Origin: an uncultured Alphaproteobacteria bacterium
GTDB lineage: Bacteria > Pseudomonadota > Alphaproteobacteria > Rhizobiales > Rhizobiaceae
Direction of reading: 5' to 3'
Assembly (NCBI GenBank): GCA_929200315.1
Contig: CAKMZB010000003.1
Coordinates: 254,761-318,760 of the forward strand
DNA length: 64,000 nucleotides
The position numbers and the translations under genes were made by a program. Below are positions 19,149-26,901 of the stretch, piece by piece (the first letter of the stretch is position 1; each line of letters begins with the position of its first letter). Below the pieces are notes generated by a model. The model was not told where the DNA came from. It did not search any database and saw only the letters and a program-made list of their open reading frames with translations.

Positions 19149-20414
19149 GTGAACGCTCCCATGCCCCTATCAGATTTGTCCCAACCCATCCCACTGACCT
19201 CCCCGCTGCAGCGCCGCCAAACGGTGGGCGTTGATGTCGGCGGTGTCATGGTTGGTGGCGGCGCGCCGATTGTCGTTCAATCCATGACCAACACGGACAC
19301 GGCGGATATCGACGCGACCGTTGCTCAATGTGCCGCGCTCTCCAAGGCGGGATCAGAGATCGTGCGCATTACCGTCGACCGCGACGAGAGCGCCGCCGCT
19401 GTGCCCCACATAGCTGACCGGCTGGAGCGCCTCGGCCTTGATGTGCCGCTGGTCGGCGACTTTCACTATATCGGCCACAAACTGCTTGCCGACCATCCCG
19501 CCTGCGCTGAGCGGCTGGCGAAATATCGCATCAATCCGGGCAATGTCGGCTTCAAGAACAAGAAGGATGCGCAGTTCGGCGCGATTATTGCGCAGGCCAT
19601 CAAACACGACAAACCGGTGCGCGTTGGCGTCAATTGGGGGTCGCTGGATCAGGAATTGCTCACCGTTTTGATGGACGAAAACGCCAAGCTTGCAGAACCC
19701 GCTCCGGCCGACGCCGTGATGCGTGAAGCGATGGTGCAGTCAGCTTTGCTCTCCGCCCACGAGGCCGAACGGCTCGGCCTTGGCCGCGACCGCATCATCC
19801 TCTCGGTCAAAGTCTCCGACATCCAGCATCTCATCGCCGTCTATGCCGAGTTGGCCCGCCGCACCGACCACGCCCTGCATCTGGGTCTCACCGAAGCGGG
19901 GATGGGCTCCAAGGGCATCGTCGCCTCCTCCGCCGCGCTCAGCGTTTTGCTGCAACAAGGCATCGGAGACACAATCCGCATTTCGCTCACCCCCGAACCC
20001 GGCGGCGACCGCACCCGCGAGGTGCAGGTGGCGCAGGAACTGCTCCAGACCATGGGCTTCCGCACCTTCGTCCCCATCGTCGCCGCCTGCCCGGGATGCG
20101 GGCGCACGACGTCAACGGTGTTTCAGGAACTGGCGGAAAAGATCCAGGCGGACCTGCGCGCCAATATGCCGGTCTGGCGGGACAAATATCCGGGCGTTGA
20201 AGGGCTGAAAGTCGCGGTGATGGGCTGCATTGTGAATGGGCCGGGCGAGAGCAAACACGCCGATATTGGGATTTCACTGCCGGGCACGGGGGAGACGCCT
20301 GCGGCGCCGGTGTTCGTGGACGGGAAGAAAGCGCACACGCTGCGGGGGGCGAATATTGCGGCGGATTTTGAGGCTCTGGTGCAAGATTATGTGGAGCAGC
20401 GGTATGGAGGTTAG
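19149..20414 (+). CDS. ispG: 4-hydroxy-3-methylbut-2-enyl diphosphate synthase
   Basis: The penultimate enzyme of the MEP isoprenoid pathway, reducing MEcPP to HMBPP with a 4Fe-4S cluster. The N-terminal TIM-barrel carries [18 protein letters not shown]. The cluster cysteines are in [10 protein letters not shown] and [20 protein letters not shown]. About 421 residues, normal for the family. The start is uncertain: GTG at 19149 is used here, TTG at 19128 and ATG at 19161 are alternatives. A 14-bp palindrome GCGGGGCGCCCCGC lies upstream at 19090-19103. The prenyl synthase for the next pathway section lies at 23.1 kb. Confidence 0.95.
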   Translation: MNAPMPLSDLSQPIPLTSPLQRRQTVGVDVGGVMVGGGAPIVVQSMTNTDTADIDATVAQCAALSKAGSEIVRITVDRDESAAAVPHIADRLERLGLDVPLVGDFHYIGHKLLADHPACAERLAKYRINPGNVGFKNKKDAQFGAIIAQAIKHDKPVRVGVNWGSLDQELLTVLMDENAKLAEPAPADAVMREAMVQSALLSAHEAERLGLGRDRIILSVKVSDIQHLIAVYAELARRTDHALHLGLTEAGMGSKGIVASSAALSVLLQQGIGDTIRISLTPEPGGDRTREVQVAQELLQTMGFRTFVPIVAACPGCGRTTSTVFQELAEKIQADLRANMPVWRDKYPGVEGLKVAVMGCIVNGPGESKHADIGISLPGTGETPAAPVFVDGKKAHTLRGANIAADFEALVQDYVEQRYGG

Positions 20415-20421
20415 GGGAGCG

Positions 20422-20685
20422 ATGGGTTCGCAATCGGAACTTCTGGGCCAGCCCTACAAACCATCACTGATCGACCGGATTTTGCTCGTCGGGAAGACCA
20501 TCGCCTCGGCCCACAGAATCAGCAAAAACAGCGTCGTTTTCGTCTGCACCGGCAAGCACAACTGCGTCTATGTGAAATACTCGTATCCGGGCAACGTTCA
20601 GTATCACAAGATCGCATTTGACGAGATCGGGAACCACATCGAGATTCTGCAAGAGGCGAAACGCGTTCTCGACGACAGACCGTAG
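20422..20685 (+). CDS. Small hypothetical protein
   Basis: An 87-residue protein beginning MGSQSELLGQPYKPSLIDRI. The ATG at 20422 has AGGGGAG directly in front, overlapping the last codons of ispG, so it is probably translated from the ispG transcript. Predicted content is alternating strands and helices (SVVFVCTGKHNCVYVKYS, then an acidic helix). No family was recognised. The G+C content drops here, at the left end of an accessory island. Confidence 0.55.
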   Translation: MGSQSELLGQPYKPSLIDRILLVGKTIASAHRISKNSVVFVCTGKHNCVYVKYSYPGNVQYHKIAFDEIGNHIEILQEAKRVLDDRP

Positions 20686-20920
20686 TGTTCGCAGCGGTGA
20701 CGGGCAGGTTTGCGGGCCAACTAGACCTTGAAGCTTCTTGATTCCATGTTTGCTTCTGTTGTCCGGCAGAATGCAGGATCGAAATCAAACCAAGTTAGCG
20801 CGGCACATAGGCCGCTCGGACATGCATAGTTCCGAGGGGTATTGAACAGACCGTAGATTGCACAAACGAACTTGCAATTTCCAGTTGCTTCACTAGTTCA
20901 CTAAAAGCTAGGGATTTTAT

Positions 20921-21535
20921 ATGTTGCGCGATTTTGACAATGATAAAATTACGCTTGTGAAAGCGGACGGCACGGTTGCAAAAGAAGGTGTCCCCGCTCT
21001 CGTCACAGGCGAAAAGATCTTTACGGCTGATAAGGAATTATCTGTCGAGGTAGGCGACTATATTCTTCGAGCTCTCCCGAACGGATTGGTCGAGAAGTAT
21101 GAAGTTACGGACCCCAAATACTACGACGTTGGGAATGCTAAGGACGCGCACTATCAGATTGATGTGGCGCGAGCAGGTACGCCACAGGCACAGCCAGCCG
21201 TGGTTCAGGGCATCACCAATAATTTCACCGGCTCGAACTCTCGCGTGAACATTCACTCCATCGATAACTCGACCAATGTATCGGCAGATTTTTCATCCGA
21301 AAGTTTGCACGACTTCGTGGAGCAAGTGCGGCCCGTGCTTTCTCAGCTTCCAAAAGACGCCCAAGACATCGTAGAAGCGCAGCTTATCACAATTGAAGAA
21401 GAAGCGGATAAATCGACACCGGCGAATAAGATGCGGGTTTTTTCCGCACTCCAATCCATCAAATCAGTTGCCGAGGGTGCATCGGGCAACCTCGTTGCGG
21501 CTGGCATCCTTAGCCTGATCGGCGCCCTGATCTAA
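20921..21535 (+). CDS. Unknown protein with NSRVN-DNS motif, convergent with AbiTii-like gene
   Basis: A 204-residue protein with three visible parts. Residues 1-85 are strand-rich, with VGDYILRALPNGLVEKYEVT and a DPKYYD turn. Residues 94-122 are an Asn/Ser-rich linker containing GSNSRVNIHSIDNSTNV. Residues 125-204 are helical, acidic (IEEEADKS) and end in a hydrophobic helix, NLVAAGILSLIGALI. The linker motif reappears at the very C-terminus of the convergent gene product, whose stop is six bases away. No enzymatic motif is visible. A defence or toxin-related role is suggested only by the partner and by the TA pair nearby. The ATG at 20921 follows an AT-rich stretch. Confidence 0.65.
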   Translation: MLRDFDNDKITLVKADGTVAKEGVPALVTGEKIFTADKELSVEVGDYILRALPNGLVEKYEVTDPKYYDVGNAKDAHYQIDVARAGTPQAQPAVVQGITNNFTGSNSRVNIHSIDNSTNVSADFSSESLHDFVEQVRPVLSQLPKDAQDIVEAQLITIEEEADKSTPANKMRVFSALQSIKSVAEGASGNLVAAGILSLIGALI

Positions 21536-21594
21536 GTGACTTAGTCCGCAACGTTCGAAGAGTTATCGGTAGAGTTAACATTGACACGGGAGTT
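21236..21594. repeat. Coding inverted repeats for the shared NSRVN-DNS motif
   Basis: The 45-bp stretches 21236-21280 (plus strand) and 21550-21594 (minus strand) encode 15-residue motifs identical at 11 positions. Because the genes converge, the two DNA copies face each other as imperfect inverted repeats about 270 bp apart. They could recombine or pair in read-through RNA. Confidence 0.6.
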
Positions 21595-22353
21595 GGCGTC
21601 ACCACTGCTGTTAATGTTTGTGACATCACCATAAAAAATGTGCTGCGTCAGCCGCTTAACGCTTTTCTGCTCATCAGCGGACATTTCGAAGGCGCGCGCG
21701 CCCACTTCAATGCTTGCTACAGCGGGAACCTGCTTCTCTATCTGTAAAGTAAAGTTCAGTGTTTTAGCGCGCACCGTGTGCTGAATATTGTTAAATGCAC
21801 CTATATCAATCCGGCTATTAATATCGACGATGCTCATGCCCGGATAAATTTTGTCTTCCAGCAACAACTTCAGATTGCTGCAATCGATACCAAAATGGCC
21901 TTCGGGTGACTTTTTCCTAAGTCGATCTTCGATGAGTGGAAGACTTTCTCTAATTGGCAGTTCTAGCCAGTTATCGCCTGCAATCTGGGCCACTAGTGCG
22001 CTAGGTATCGAGATATTGTTAAGCTGTCGAGCTATATTGAAAAATGTTCCAGTATATGTTATGTGCGCTGTCCGATAATCAGGTAAATCAGCGGTATTTG
22101 GGTAACCCTCCGCTTCGTATCTGACCCATTCTTCCAGAATGTCTGTATCAAGTTTAGCGGCCAGAAAACGAAGCTTGAGCAAGATCGCGCCAACATTGGC
22201 GTTCTCATCCATTAAGGCTGCTTGAATATCGTGAATAAGGGGCAACTTATATTCGCTTCCCAAGCCGCATTTCGGTTCTCTTTCAGCTTTGAGCAAACCC
22301 CGATAAACGCGACAAAGACGTGGCTCAAGATCCCGAGATACACAGTAACACAA
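21541..22353 (-). CDS. AbiTii domain protein with C-terminal NSRVN-DNS motif
   Basis: Up to 270 residues. The stretch PLIHDIQAALMDENANVGAI, followed by LLKLRFLAAKLD, LEEWVRYEAEGYP and LPDYR, matches the AbiTii domain, first defined in a lactococcal abortive-infection system. A less conserved middle part (about 100-230) follows. The C-terminus is HIFYGDVTNINSSGDANSRV plus NVNSTDNSSNV, sharing its motif with the convergent gene. There is no ATG before Met48. TTG codons, including the one encoding Leu just before PLIHD with GGAAG upstream, are the likely starts, so the first 40 or so residues may not be made. The assignment is by pattern recognition. Confidence 0.6.
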   Translation of the reverse strand: MCYCVSRDLEPRLCRVYRGLLKAEREPKCGLGSEYKLPLIHDIQAALMDENANVGAILLKLRFLAAKLDTDILEEWVRYEAEGYPNTADLPDYRTAHITYTGTFFNIARQLNNISIPSALVAQIAGDNWLELPIRESLPLIEDRLRKKSPEGHFGIDCSNLKLLLEDKIYPGMSIVDINSRIDIGAFNNIQHTVRAKTLNFTLQIEKQVPAVASIEVGARAFEMSADEQKSVKRLTQHIFYGDVTNINSSGDANSRVNVNSTDNSSNVAD

Positions 22354-22455
22354 TAAGCGGCGCTGGAAACTCGCTTACGTTGCTATCTGCGGAACGTCGG
22401 CGCACCGCCTCTACTCCGCGCGGTGGTGGCACTGACCACCACTTAAACTGCCGCC

Positions 22456-22499
22456 TCCTATGGTTGACACTCCCGCCAAACTGTGTCCTATAGTTGACA
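22456..22499 (+). promoter_or_regulatory. Direct repeats and promoter of the toxin-antitoxin pair
   Basis: TCCTATGGTTGACA (22456-22469) and TCCTATAGTTGACA (22486-22499) are 14-bp direct repeats differing at one base, with starts 30 bp apart. TTGACA of the first copy and TATAGT of the second (22489-22494) can serve as -35 and -10, with a long 19-bp spacer. The toxin ATG begins at the last base of the second repeat, so the mRNA may be nearly leaderless. The repeats are good candidates for antitoxin autorepression sites. Confidence 0.5.
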
Positions 22500-22792
22500 T
22501 GTTTGAGCTTCGGCAAACCGATGCGTTCGCCAGTTGGCTCAAGGGTCTGAAGGACCGTCAGGCGCAGCGGCATATCGCCAAACGTTTGTTGCGTTTGGAA
22601 GCCGGTCACTTCGGCGATGTGAAACCCGTTGGCGAAGTCAGCGAACTGAGGATCCATCACGGTCCCGGCTACCGCATCTATTTCATAAAGCAGGGCCAGA
22701 CCCTCATCATCCTGCTGACCGGTGGCACGAAACGGCGTCAGGATCGCGATATCGAGAAAGCTGCCAGAATGGCAAAGGAGATTGACGAATGA
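22499..22792 (+). CDS. Type II toxin, RelE/HigB-like (addiction module killer)
   Basis: A 97-residue RelE-superfamily toxin. Characteristic parts are FELRQTDAFASWLKGLKDRQ, GDVKPVGEVSELRIHHGPGY, RIYF and a C-terminal LLTGGTKRRQDRDIEKA. This matches the small 'addiction module killer' branch of RelE/HigB ribosome-dependent mRNA endonucleases. The start at 22499 is favoured over 22460 because family members begin at the first beta strand. The stop overlaps the antitoxin start (ATGA). Toxin-first order is the norm for the HigBA type. Confidence 0.85.
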   Translation: MFELRQTDAFASWLKGLKDRQAQRHIAKRLLRLEAGHFGDVKPVGEVSELRIHHGPGYRIYFIKQGQTLIILLTGGTKRRQDRDIEKAARMAKEIDE

Positions 22793-23100
22793 CTCTCAAG
22801 ACCACGCCCTTCGATGCACATGACTATTTCGACACGGTGGAAAGCCAGCTTGAGCTGATCCGTGAAGCACTTGAAGAGGGCGACCCGGCTTTTTTGAAAG
22901 TGGCGCTGAACACAGTCGCTCGCGCCCGCAACATGAGCGCCATCGCAGAAGAGGCCGGGGTGACCCGGGCCGGTCTGTACAAAGCGCTGAGCGAAGATGG
23001 AGATCCACGTCTTTCGACACTTATGGGGATCATGAAGGCGCTTGGTGTGAAATTGTCCGTCGCGCCGCCGAATTCCCCTAACTCTCCCGCTCCGCAATAA
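22789..23100 (+). CDS. Antitoxin with Xre-type HTH (HigA-like)
   Basis: A 103-residue partner of the preceding toxin. After an N-terminal toxin-binding region (PFDAHDYFDTVESQLELIRE) it has the family-typical ALEEGDPAFLKVALNTVARA, RNMSAIAEEAGVTRAGLYKA and LSEDGDPRLSTLMGIMKALG, an HTH of the 'addiction module antidote' type. It should neutralise the toxin and repress the operon, perhaps through the direct repeats upstream. Its last 23 bases overlap the convergent prenyl synthase gene, which may have been the insertion boundary of the island. Confidence 0.88.
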   Translation: MTLKTTPFDAHDYFDTVESQLELIREALEEGDPAFLKVALNTVARARNMSAIAEEAGVTRAGLYKALSEDGDPRLSTLMGIMKALGVKLSVAPPNSPNSPAPQ

Positions 23101-24022
23101 ACCGCGCCAGCGCCGCTAACACCTCCCCCTCCTCCCCAAACACCGCCAGCGCTCCCTCGGCCTCGGCCACCGCTTCCGCCAACATCCCCCGCACAGCCTC
23201 CACACCGTGCAGCGCCACCAGTGTGCCCTTTCCGGCCTCCGCATCCTTGCCCGTCGCCTTGCCCATGGCTTCGGTCGTCGCGGTGGCGTCGAGGAGGTCG
23301 TCGGCGAGTTGGAAGGCCAACCCGACCGTCTCGCCATAGGTGACGAGCGCTTTGCGCTCGACCGCATTTGTGCCGCCGATGATCGCTCCGGCCTCGCAGG
23401 CATAACGAAGAAGCGCGCCGGTTTTTTTTTTTTGTTTTTTTTGTGGGGGGGGGGAACGGGGGGTGGTGGTTCGGGCTTCGTGGTCGAGCACCTCCCCACC
23501 GATCATCCCGCCGATTCCCGCCGCACTCGCCAGACCCGAAATCAGCTCCAGCCGGATCTCGGCCGGAAGGTCACATTCGGTCAGGTTTTGAAACGCCAAG
23601 GTGAGCAGCGCGTCGCCGGCGAGGATGGCGGTGGCCTCATCGAAGGCCTTGTGGACCGTCGGCTGGCCGCGGCGCAGGTCATCATCGTCCATTGCGGGGA
23701 GGTCATCGTGGATCAGCGAATAGCAATGGACCATTTCCAAACAAAGGGCGGGTATTTTGGAAAGATCGGGGTCTATTTTGCTAGAAACGGGGGGTATTTG
23801 TGAATCCGATGCCGCAGCGCGGCAGAGCCGGGCGGCCTCGGTGAGGAGAAAGGGGCGCAACCGCTTGCCACCCCCCAGCACTCCGTGGCGCATGGCGGCC
23901 ATCAGGCGCGGCGGTCGGTCTTTCTCACCCATCCTAAGGCTTTGAGAAAGCACGCTTTCCAGCTCCCCCTCCAGCTCTGCGGAGAAGGCTTTCATGCGGG
24001 TTTGGAGGTCTTGCGCGCTCAT
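23078..24022 (-). CDS. ispA: Polyprenyl synthetase (farnesyl/geranyl diphosphate synthase type)
   Basis: A 314-residue short-chain prenyl transferase that condenses IPP with allylic diphosphates. The first Asp-rich motif is in SLIHDDLPAMDDDDLRRG (about 117-134) and the second is DDLLDAT. FDEATAILAGDALLTLAF and GETVGLAFQLADD are also intact. Two stretches look odd. AASDSQIPPVSSKIDPDLSK before the first motif is a longer-than-usual loop. RSPPPQKKQKKKTGALLRYA stands where relatives have a helix ending in LQ-x-LKTGAL; it is encoded by homopolymer runs. The reading frame stays open through both. The gene symbol follows E. coli usage. Confidence 0.88.
   Translation of the reverse strand: MSAQDLQTRMKAFSAELEGELESVLSQSLRMGEKDRPPRLMAAMRHGVLGGGKRLRPFLLTEAARLCRAAASDSQIPPVSSKIDPDLSKIPALCLEMVHCYSLIHDDLPAMDDDDLRRGQPTVHKAFDEATAILAGDALLTLAFQNLTECDLPAEIRLELISGLASAAGIGGMIGGEVLDHEARTTTPRSPPPQKKQKKKTGALLRYACEAGAIIGGTNAVERKALVTYGETVGLAFQLADDLLDATATTEAMGKATGKDAEAGKGTLVALHGVEAVRGMLAEAVAEAEGALAVFGEEGEVLAALARFIAERES
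23422..23463. repeat. Homopolymer-rich tract inside ispA
   Basis: Runs of 12 T, 8 T and 10 G (T12-G-T8-G-T-G10), followed by AAC and six more G, occur within 42 bp of a conserved coding region. No comparable run occurs elsewhere in the window. It replaces, rather than adds to, a normal helix of the enzyme. It could be a slippage-prone tract or a sequencing/consensus error. Confidence 0.9.
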
Positions 24023-24103
24023 CCAATGGTGATGGCTTGCCCCCGCTTAACCGTCAATATGCTCGGTAGTTGTGAGCCTCCCCATCCAGGGCTAGGAAGC
24101 CCC

Positions 24104-24823
24104 ATGGAGAATGCGCCAACATCGCCAAAAAAGCACCGCTGGCTGCGCCGTATCGCCTTGACTATGCTCGCTTTTCTGGTGATTGCGGGAACCATCCCGC
24201 TGGCACTCACCGCGCTTTATGCCAGACCCGGTTCGGAACCCGTTTCCACGCTGATGATAACCAGCCGTCTCACCGGCCAAAGCATTGATCGCAAATGGGT
24301 TTCTTTCGACGAGATCGCGCCAGCCGTCTGGCAATCGGTGATTTCCAGCGAAGACGGCCAGTTCTGCGCCCATCGCGGCGTCGACTGGAGCGCTCTTCGC
24401 AACCAGATCGACAATGCCATCGAAGGCGAATCCGCCCGCGGCGCGTCGACTATCCCTATGCAAACAGTGAAGAATCTCTTCCTGTGGAATGGTCGCTCCT
24501 ATGTCAGAAAGGTCCTGGAAATTCCCCTCGCCGTGCTCATAGACCGCGCTTGGGGAAAACGGCGTTTGATGGAAATCTACCTCAACATCGCCGAATGGGG
24601 TCCGGGTATTTTTGGCATTGAAGCGGCCGCCCAGCACTATTTTGGCCGTTCCGCCAGTAGCTTAACCCGCAGACAGGCCGCCCGCCTTGCCGTCGTTCTG
24701 CCCAATCCACATCGGCGCAATCCCACAAAACTCACCAAGGCCCTGGGCCGGGTTGCAGCTCAAATAGAGCGCCGCGCAAACCGTTCTGGTGGTTATGTGC
24801 GCTGCCTTTCAGTGAACAAATAG
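24104..24823 (+). CDS. mtgA: Monofunctional biosynthetic peptidoglycan transglycosylase
   Basis: A 239-residue GT51 glycosyltransferase that polymerises lipid II into glycan strands. One N-terminal membrane helix (IALTMLAFLVIAGTIPLALT) anchors it. The catalytic region has AVISSEDGQF-like VISSEDGQFCAHRGVDWSAL, with the essential Glu. It also has GASTIPMQTVKNLFLW, RKVLEIPLAVLIDRAWGKRR, and EIYLNIAEWGPGIFGIEAAA. The start at 24104 gives a short cytoplasmic tail; the open frame continues further upstream without support. It is divergent from ispA. Confidence 0.93.
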   Translation: MENAPTSPKKHRWLRRIALTMLAFLVIAGTIPLALTALYARPGSEPVSTLMITSRLTGQSIDRKWVSFDEIAPAVWQSVISSEDGQFCAHRGVDWSALRNQIDNAIEGESARGASTIPMQTVKNLFLWNGRSYVRKVLEIPLAVLIDRAWGKRRLMEIYLNIAEWGPGIFGIEAAAQHYFGRSASSLTRRQAARLAVVLPNPHRRNPTKLTKALGRVAAQIERRANRSGGYVRCLSVNK

Positions 24824-24953
24824 GCCGCACCGTTTTGCCCTTGCACCGCCCCATGAAACCGCTATAACGCCCGGCAATTCATGACATGCGCATCGAATGA
24901 GCCCGTCCGTGCGACTTGGGCCTGGTTGCGCAATTGCCGCCCGGAGAGATGAT

Positions 24954-25139
24954 ATGGCCGTCCCCAAGAGTAAAATCACGCGCATGAAACGCGGCCACCG
25001 CCGCTCCACCGACGCGCTGAAAAACCCCACCTATGTGGAAGACAAGAATTCCGGTGAACTGCGCCGCCCGCACCACATCGACCTGAAATCAGGCATGTAT
25101 CGTGGCCGCCAGATTCTGGAGCCGAAGGACAGCCTCTAG
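24954..25139 (+). CDS. rpmF: 50S ribosomal protein L32
   Basis: A 61-residue basic protein starting [20 protein letters not shown], the invariant L32 N-terminus, and containing the alphaproteobacterial C-terminal region [17 protein letters not shown]. It lacks the zinc-binding cysteines seen in some bacterial L32 proteins, which is normal for this class. GGAGAG lies just ahead of the ATG. It is a single gene followed by a strong terminator; mtgA upstream in alphaproteobacteria is common. Confidence 0.97.
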   Translation: MAVPKSKITRMKRGHRRSTDALKNPTYVEDKNSGELRRPHHIDLKSGMYRGRQILEPKDSL

Positions 25140-25166
25140 GGCTTTGCTTCCGTCTGAGTTTTGAAC

Positions 25167-25196
25167 AAGGGCCGATGTGCAAACGCATCGGCCCTT
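25167..25196 (+). terminator. Rho-independent terminator of rpmF
   Basis: AAGGGCCGATG pairs with CATCGGCCCTT (11 bp, 8-base loop), followed by TTCTTTT. It lies 28 bp after the rpmF stop. Confidence 0.9.
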
Positions 25197-25248
25197 TTCT
25201 TTTGCGCTCTGCTCTTGCTAGGCATTTGTTGGGAAATGAGGGGTAGTC

Positions 25249-26901
25249 ATGGCAAACATTTTTGAGCAGAACCTCGACCGCTGCCCGGCCAATCATGTGC
25301 CACTCACCCCGCTCACATTTCTCGCCCGCGCCCGTGACGTCTATCCCCACCGCCCGGCCTACGCCTACGGCAAGGCTTTGCGCACATGGGGCGAGGTGCA
25401 TGAACGCTGCACCCGCTTTGCTTCCGCGCTGAAGGAGCGTGGGATCGGCAAGGGGGACACGGTCGCCGTCATCGCGCCGAACATTCCAGAAATTTTCGAG
25501 ATGAGTTTCGCCGTCGCCATGGCCGGTGCCGTGGTGAACCCGATCAACATCCGCCTCGACGCGCCAACCATCCGCTACATTCTGCAGCACGGCGAAGCAA
25601 AGATGCTCGTCACCGACACGCGCTTTGCGCCGACGGTGGAAGAGGCCGTGGAGGGACTTGATCTTTTCATCGTCGACATTGATGACCGCGAAACAAGCGA
25701 AGCTCCGGGCAAGAGCCTGGGTGACATAGACTACGAGGCTTTCGTCGCGAGTGGTGATCCGCACTTTAATTGGGCGCTTCCGGCCGACGAGTGGGACGCC
25801 GTTTCGCTCAACTACACGTCCGGCACGACAAGCGATCCCAAGGGCGTCGTAGTCCATCATCGCGGCGCGCATCTCATCGCGCTTGGCACCTGCGCAGCCT
25901 GGCCAATGACCGGCAGCGGCGACGGACGCTTTCCCGTCCATATGTCTGTTGTACCGCTCTTCCATTGCAACGGCTGGGGCCACGGTTGGGCGCTCGCTGC
26001 AACCGGTGGGATGACGGTTTTGATCCGCAACATCACGGCGGAAAATCTCTATACCGCCATCGCCCGCCACAAGGTCACACATTTTGGTGGCGCGCCGATC
26101 GTGCTCTCCATGCTGGTCAACGCGACTACCGAAGAGCGCGCGCCGTTTGATACAATCGAAGAGCGCTGGCCGATCAACGTCTACACGGCCGCAGCGCCAC
26201 CACCGCCCTCCGTGCTCGCGGCGATTCGCGAAGCGGGCTTCACCCTCACCCATGTCTATGGCCTCACCGAAACCTACGGCCATGTCGTCGAATGCGTTCC
26301 ACAGGCCGAATGGGCGAAATTTGCCGCTCCCGTTCTCGCCGACATGAACGCCCGGCAAGGCGTGCGCTACGCCGTGATGGAGGGGCTGATGGTCGCTGAC
26401 CCGGAGACCATGGAACCGGTGCCAGCGGACGGAGAGACGCTTGGCGAAGTCTTGATGCGCGGCAACACCGTGATGAAGGGCTATCTGAAAAATCGCGAAG
26501 CGACAGAGGCAGCATTCGCGGGCGGCTGGTTCCATTCCGGTGATCTCGCCGTCGTCCACCCTGACGGCTATCTCCAGATCCGGGACCGATCAAAAGATAT
26601 CATCATCTCGGGAGGCGAGAATATCTCTTCTGTCGAAATTGAAGCCGCTTTGCACCGGCACGACGACGTGATGCTTGCCGCAGTCGTTGCAAAACCGGAC
26701 GAGAAATGGGGAGAAGTCCCGGCCGCCTTCGTTGAATTGCGCCCCGGCGCGGCGGAAGACAAAGACGCCATCATCGCCCATTGCCGAGAGCATCTGGCGG
26801 GCTTCAAAGTCCCGAAATCTGTGCATTTCGGCGAGTTACCCAAGACCTCCACCGGCAAGGTGCAAAAATTCGTTTTGCGCGATGGGGCGAAATCCACGTG
26901 A
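25249..26901 (+). CDS. AMP-forming acyl-CoA synthetase
   Basis: A 550-residue ANL ligase of the medium/long-chain type. The AMP-binding motif LNYTSGTTSDPKGVVVHHRG is near residue 187 and the substrate-side stretch FHCNGWGHGWALAATGG near 240. The adenylate motif YGLTETYGHV is near 340, RDRSKDIIISGGENISSVE near 445, and the catalytic Lys in PKTSTGKVQKFVLRD near the C-terminus. This subgroup includes bacterial acyl-CoA synthetases for fatty or methylthio-acids. GGGTAG-type spacing precedes the ATG. The stop overlaps the GTG start of an ABC permease gene, so the genes are translationally coupled. Confidence 0.9.
   Translation: MANIFEQNLDRCPANHVPLTPLTFLARARDVYPHRPAYAYGKALRTWGEVHERCTRFASALKERGIGKGDTVAVIAPNIPEIFEMSFAVAMAGAVVNPINIRLDAPTIRYILQHGEAKMLVTDTRFAPTVEEAVEGLDLFIVDIDDRETSEAPGKSLGDIDYEAFVASGDPHFNWALPADEWDAVSLNYTSGTTSDPKGVVVHHRGAHLIALGTCAAWPMTGSGDGRFPVHMSVVPLFHCNGWGHGWALAATGGMTVLIRNITAENLYTAIARHKVTHFGGAPIVLSMLVNATTEERAPFDTIEERWPINVYTAAAPPPPSVLAAIREAGFTLTHVYGLTETYGHVVECVPQAEWAKFAAPVLADMNARQGVRYAVMEGLMVADPETMEPVPADGETLGEVLMRGNTVMKGYLKNREATEAAFAGGWFHSGDLAVVHPDGYLQIRDRSKDIIISGGENISSVEIEAALHRHDDVMLAAVVAKPDEKWGEVPAAFVELRPGAAEDKDAIIAHCREHLAGFKVPKSVHFGELPKTSTGKVQKFVLRDGAKST

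Noticed and set aside
23207..23803. A 198-codon plus-strand open frame across the homopolymer tract
   Set aside because: It is antisense to the prenyl synthase gene; the stretch encoded by the tract (FFFLFFLWGGGTGGGG) shows low complexity rather than a real membrane helix.
24976..26559. A 527-codon open frame on the minus strand
   Set aside because: It lies opposite the acyl-CoA synthetase gene, has no recognisable domain and its sequence is rich in His/Arg/Asp as expected from an antisense frame of a G+C-rich gene.
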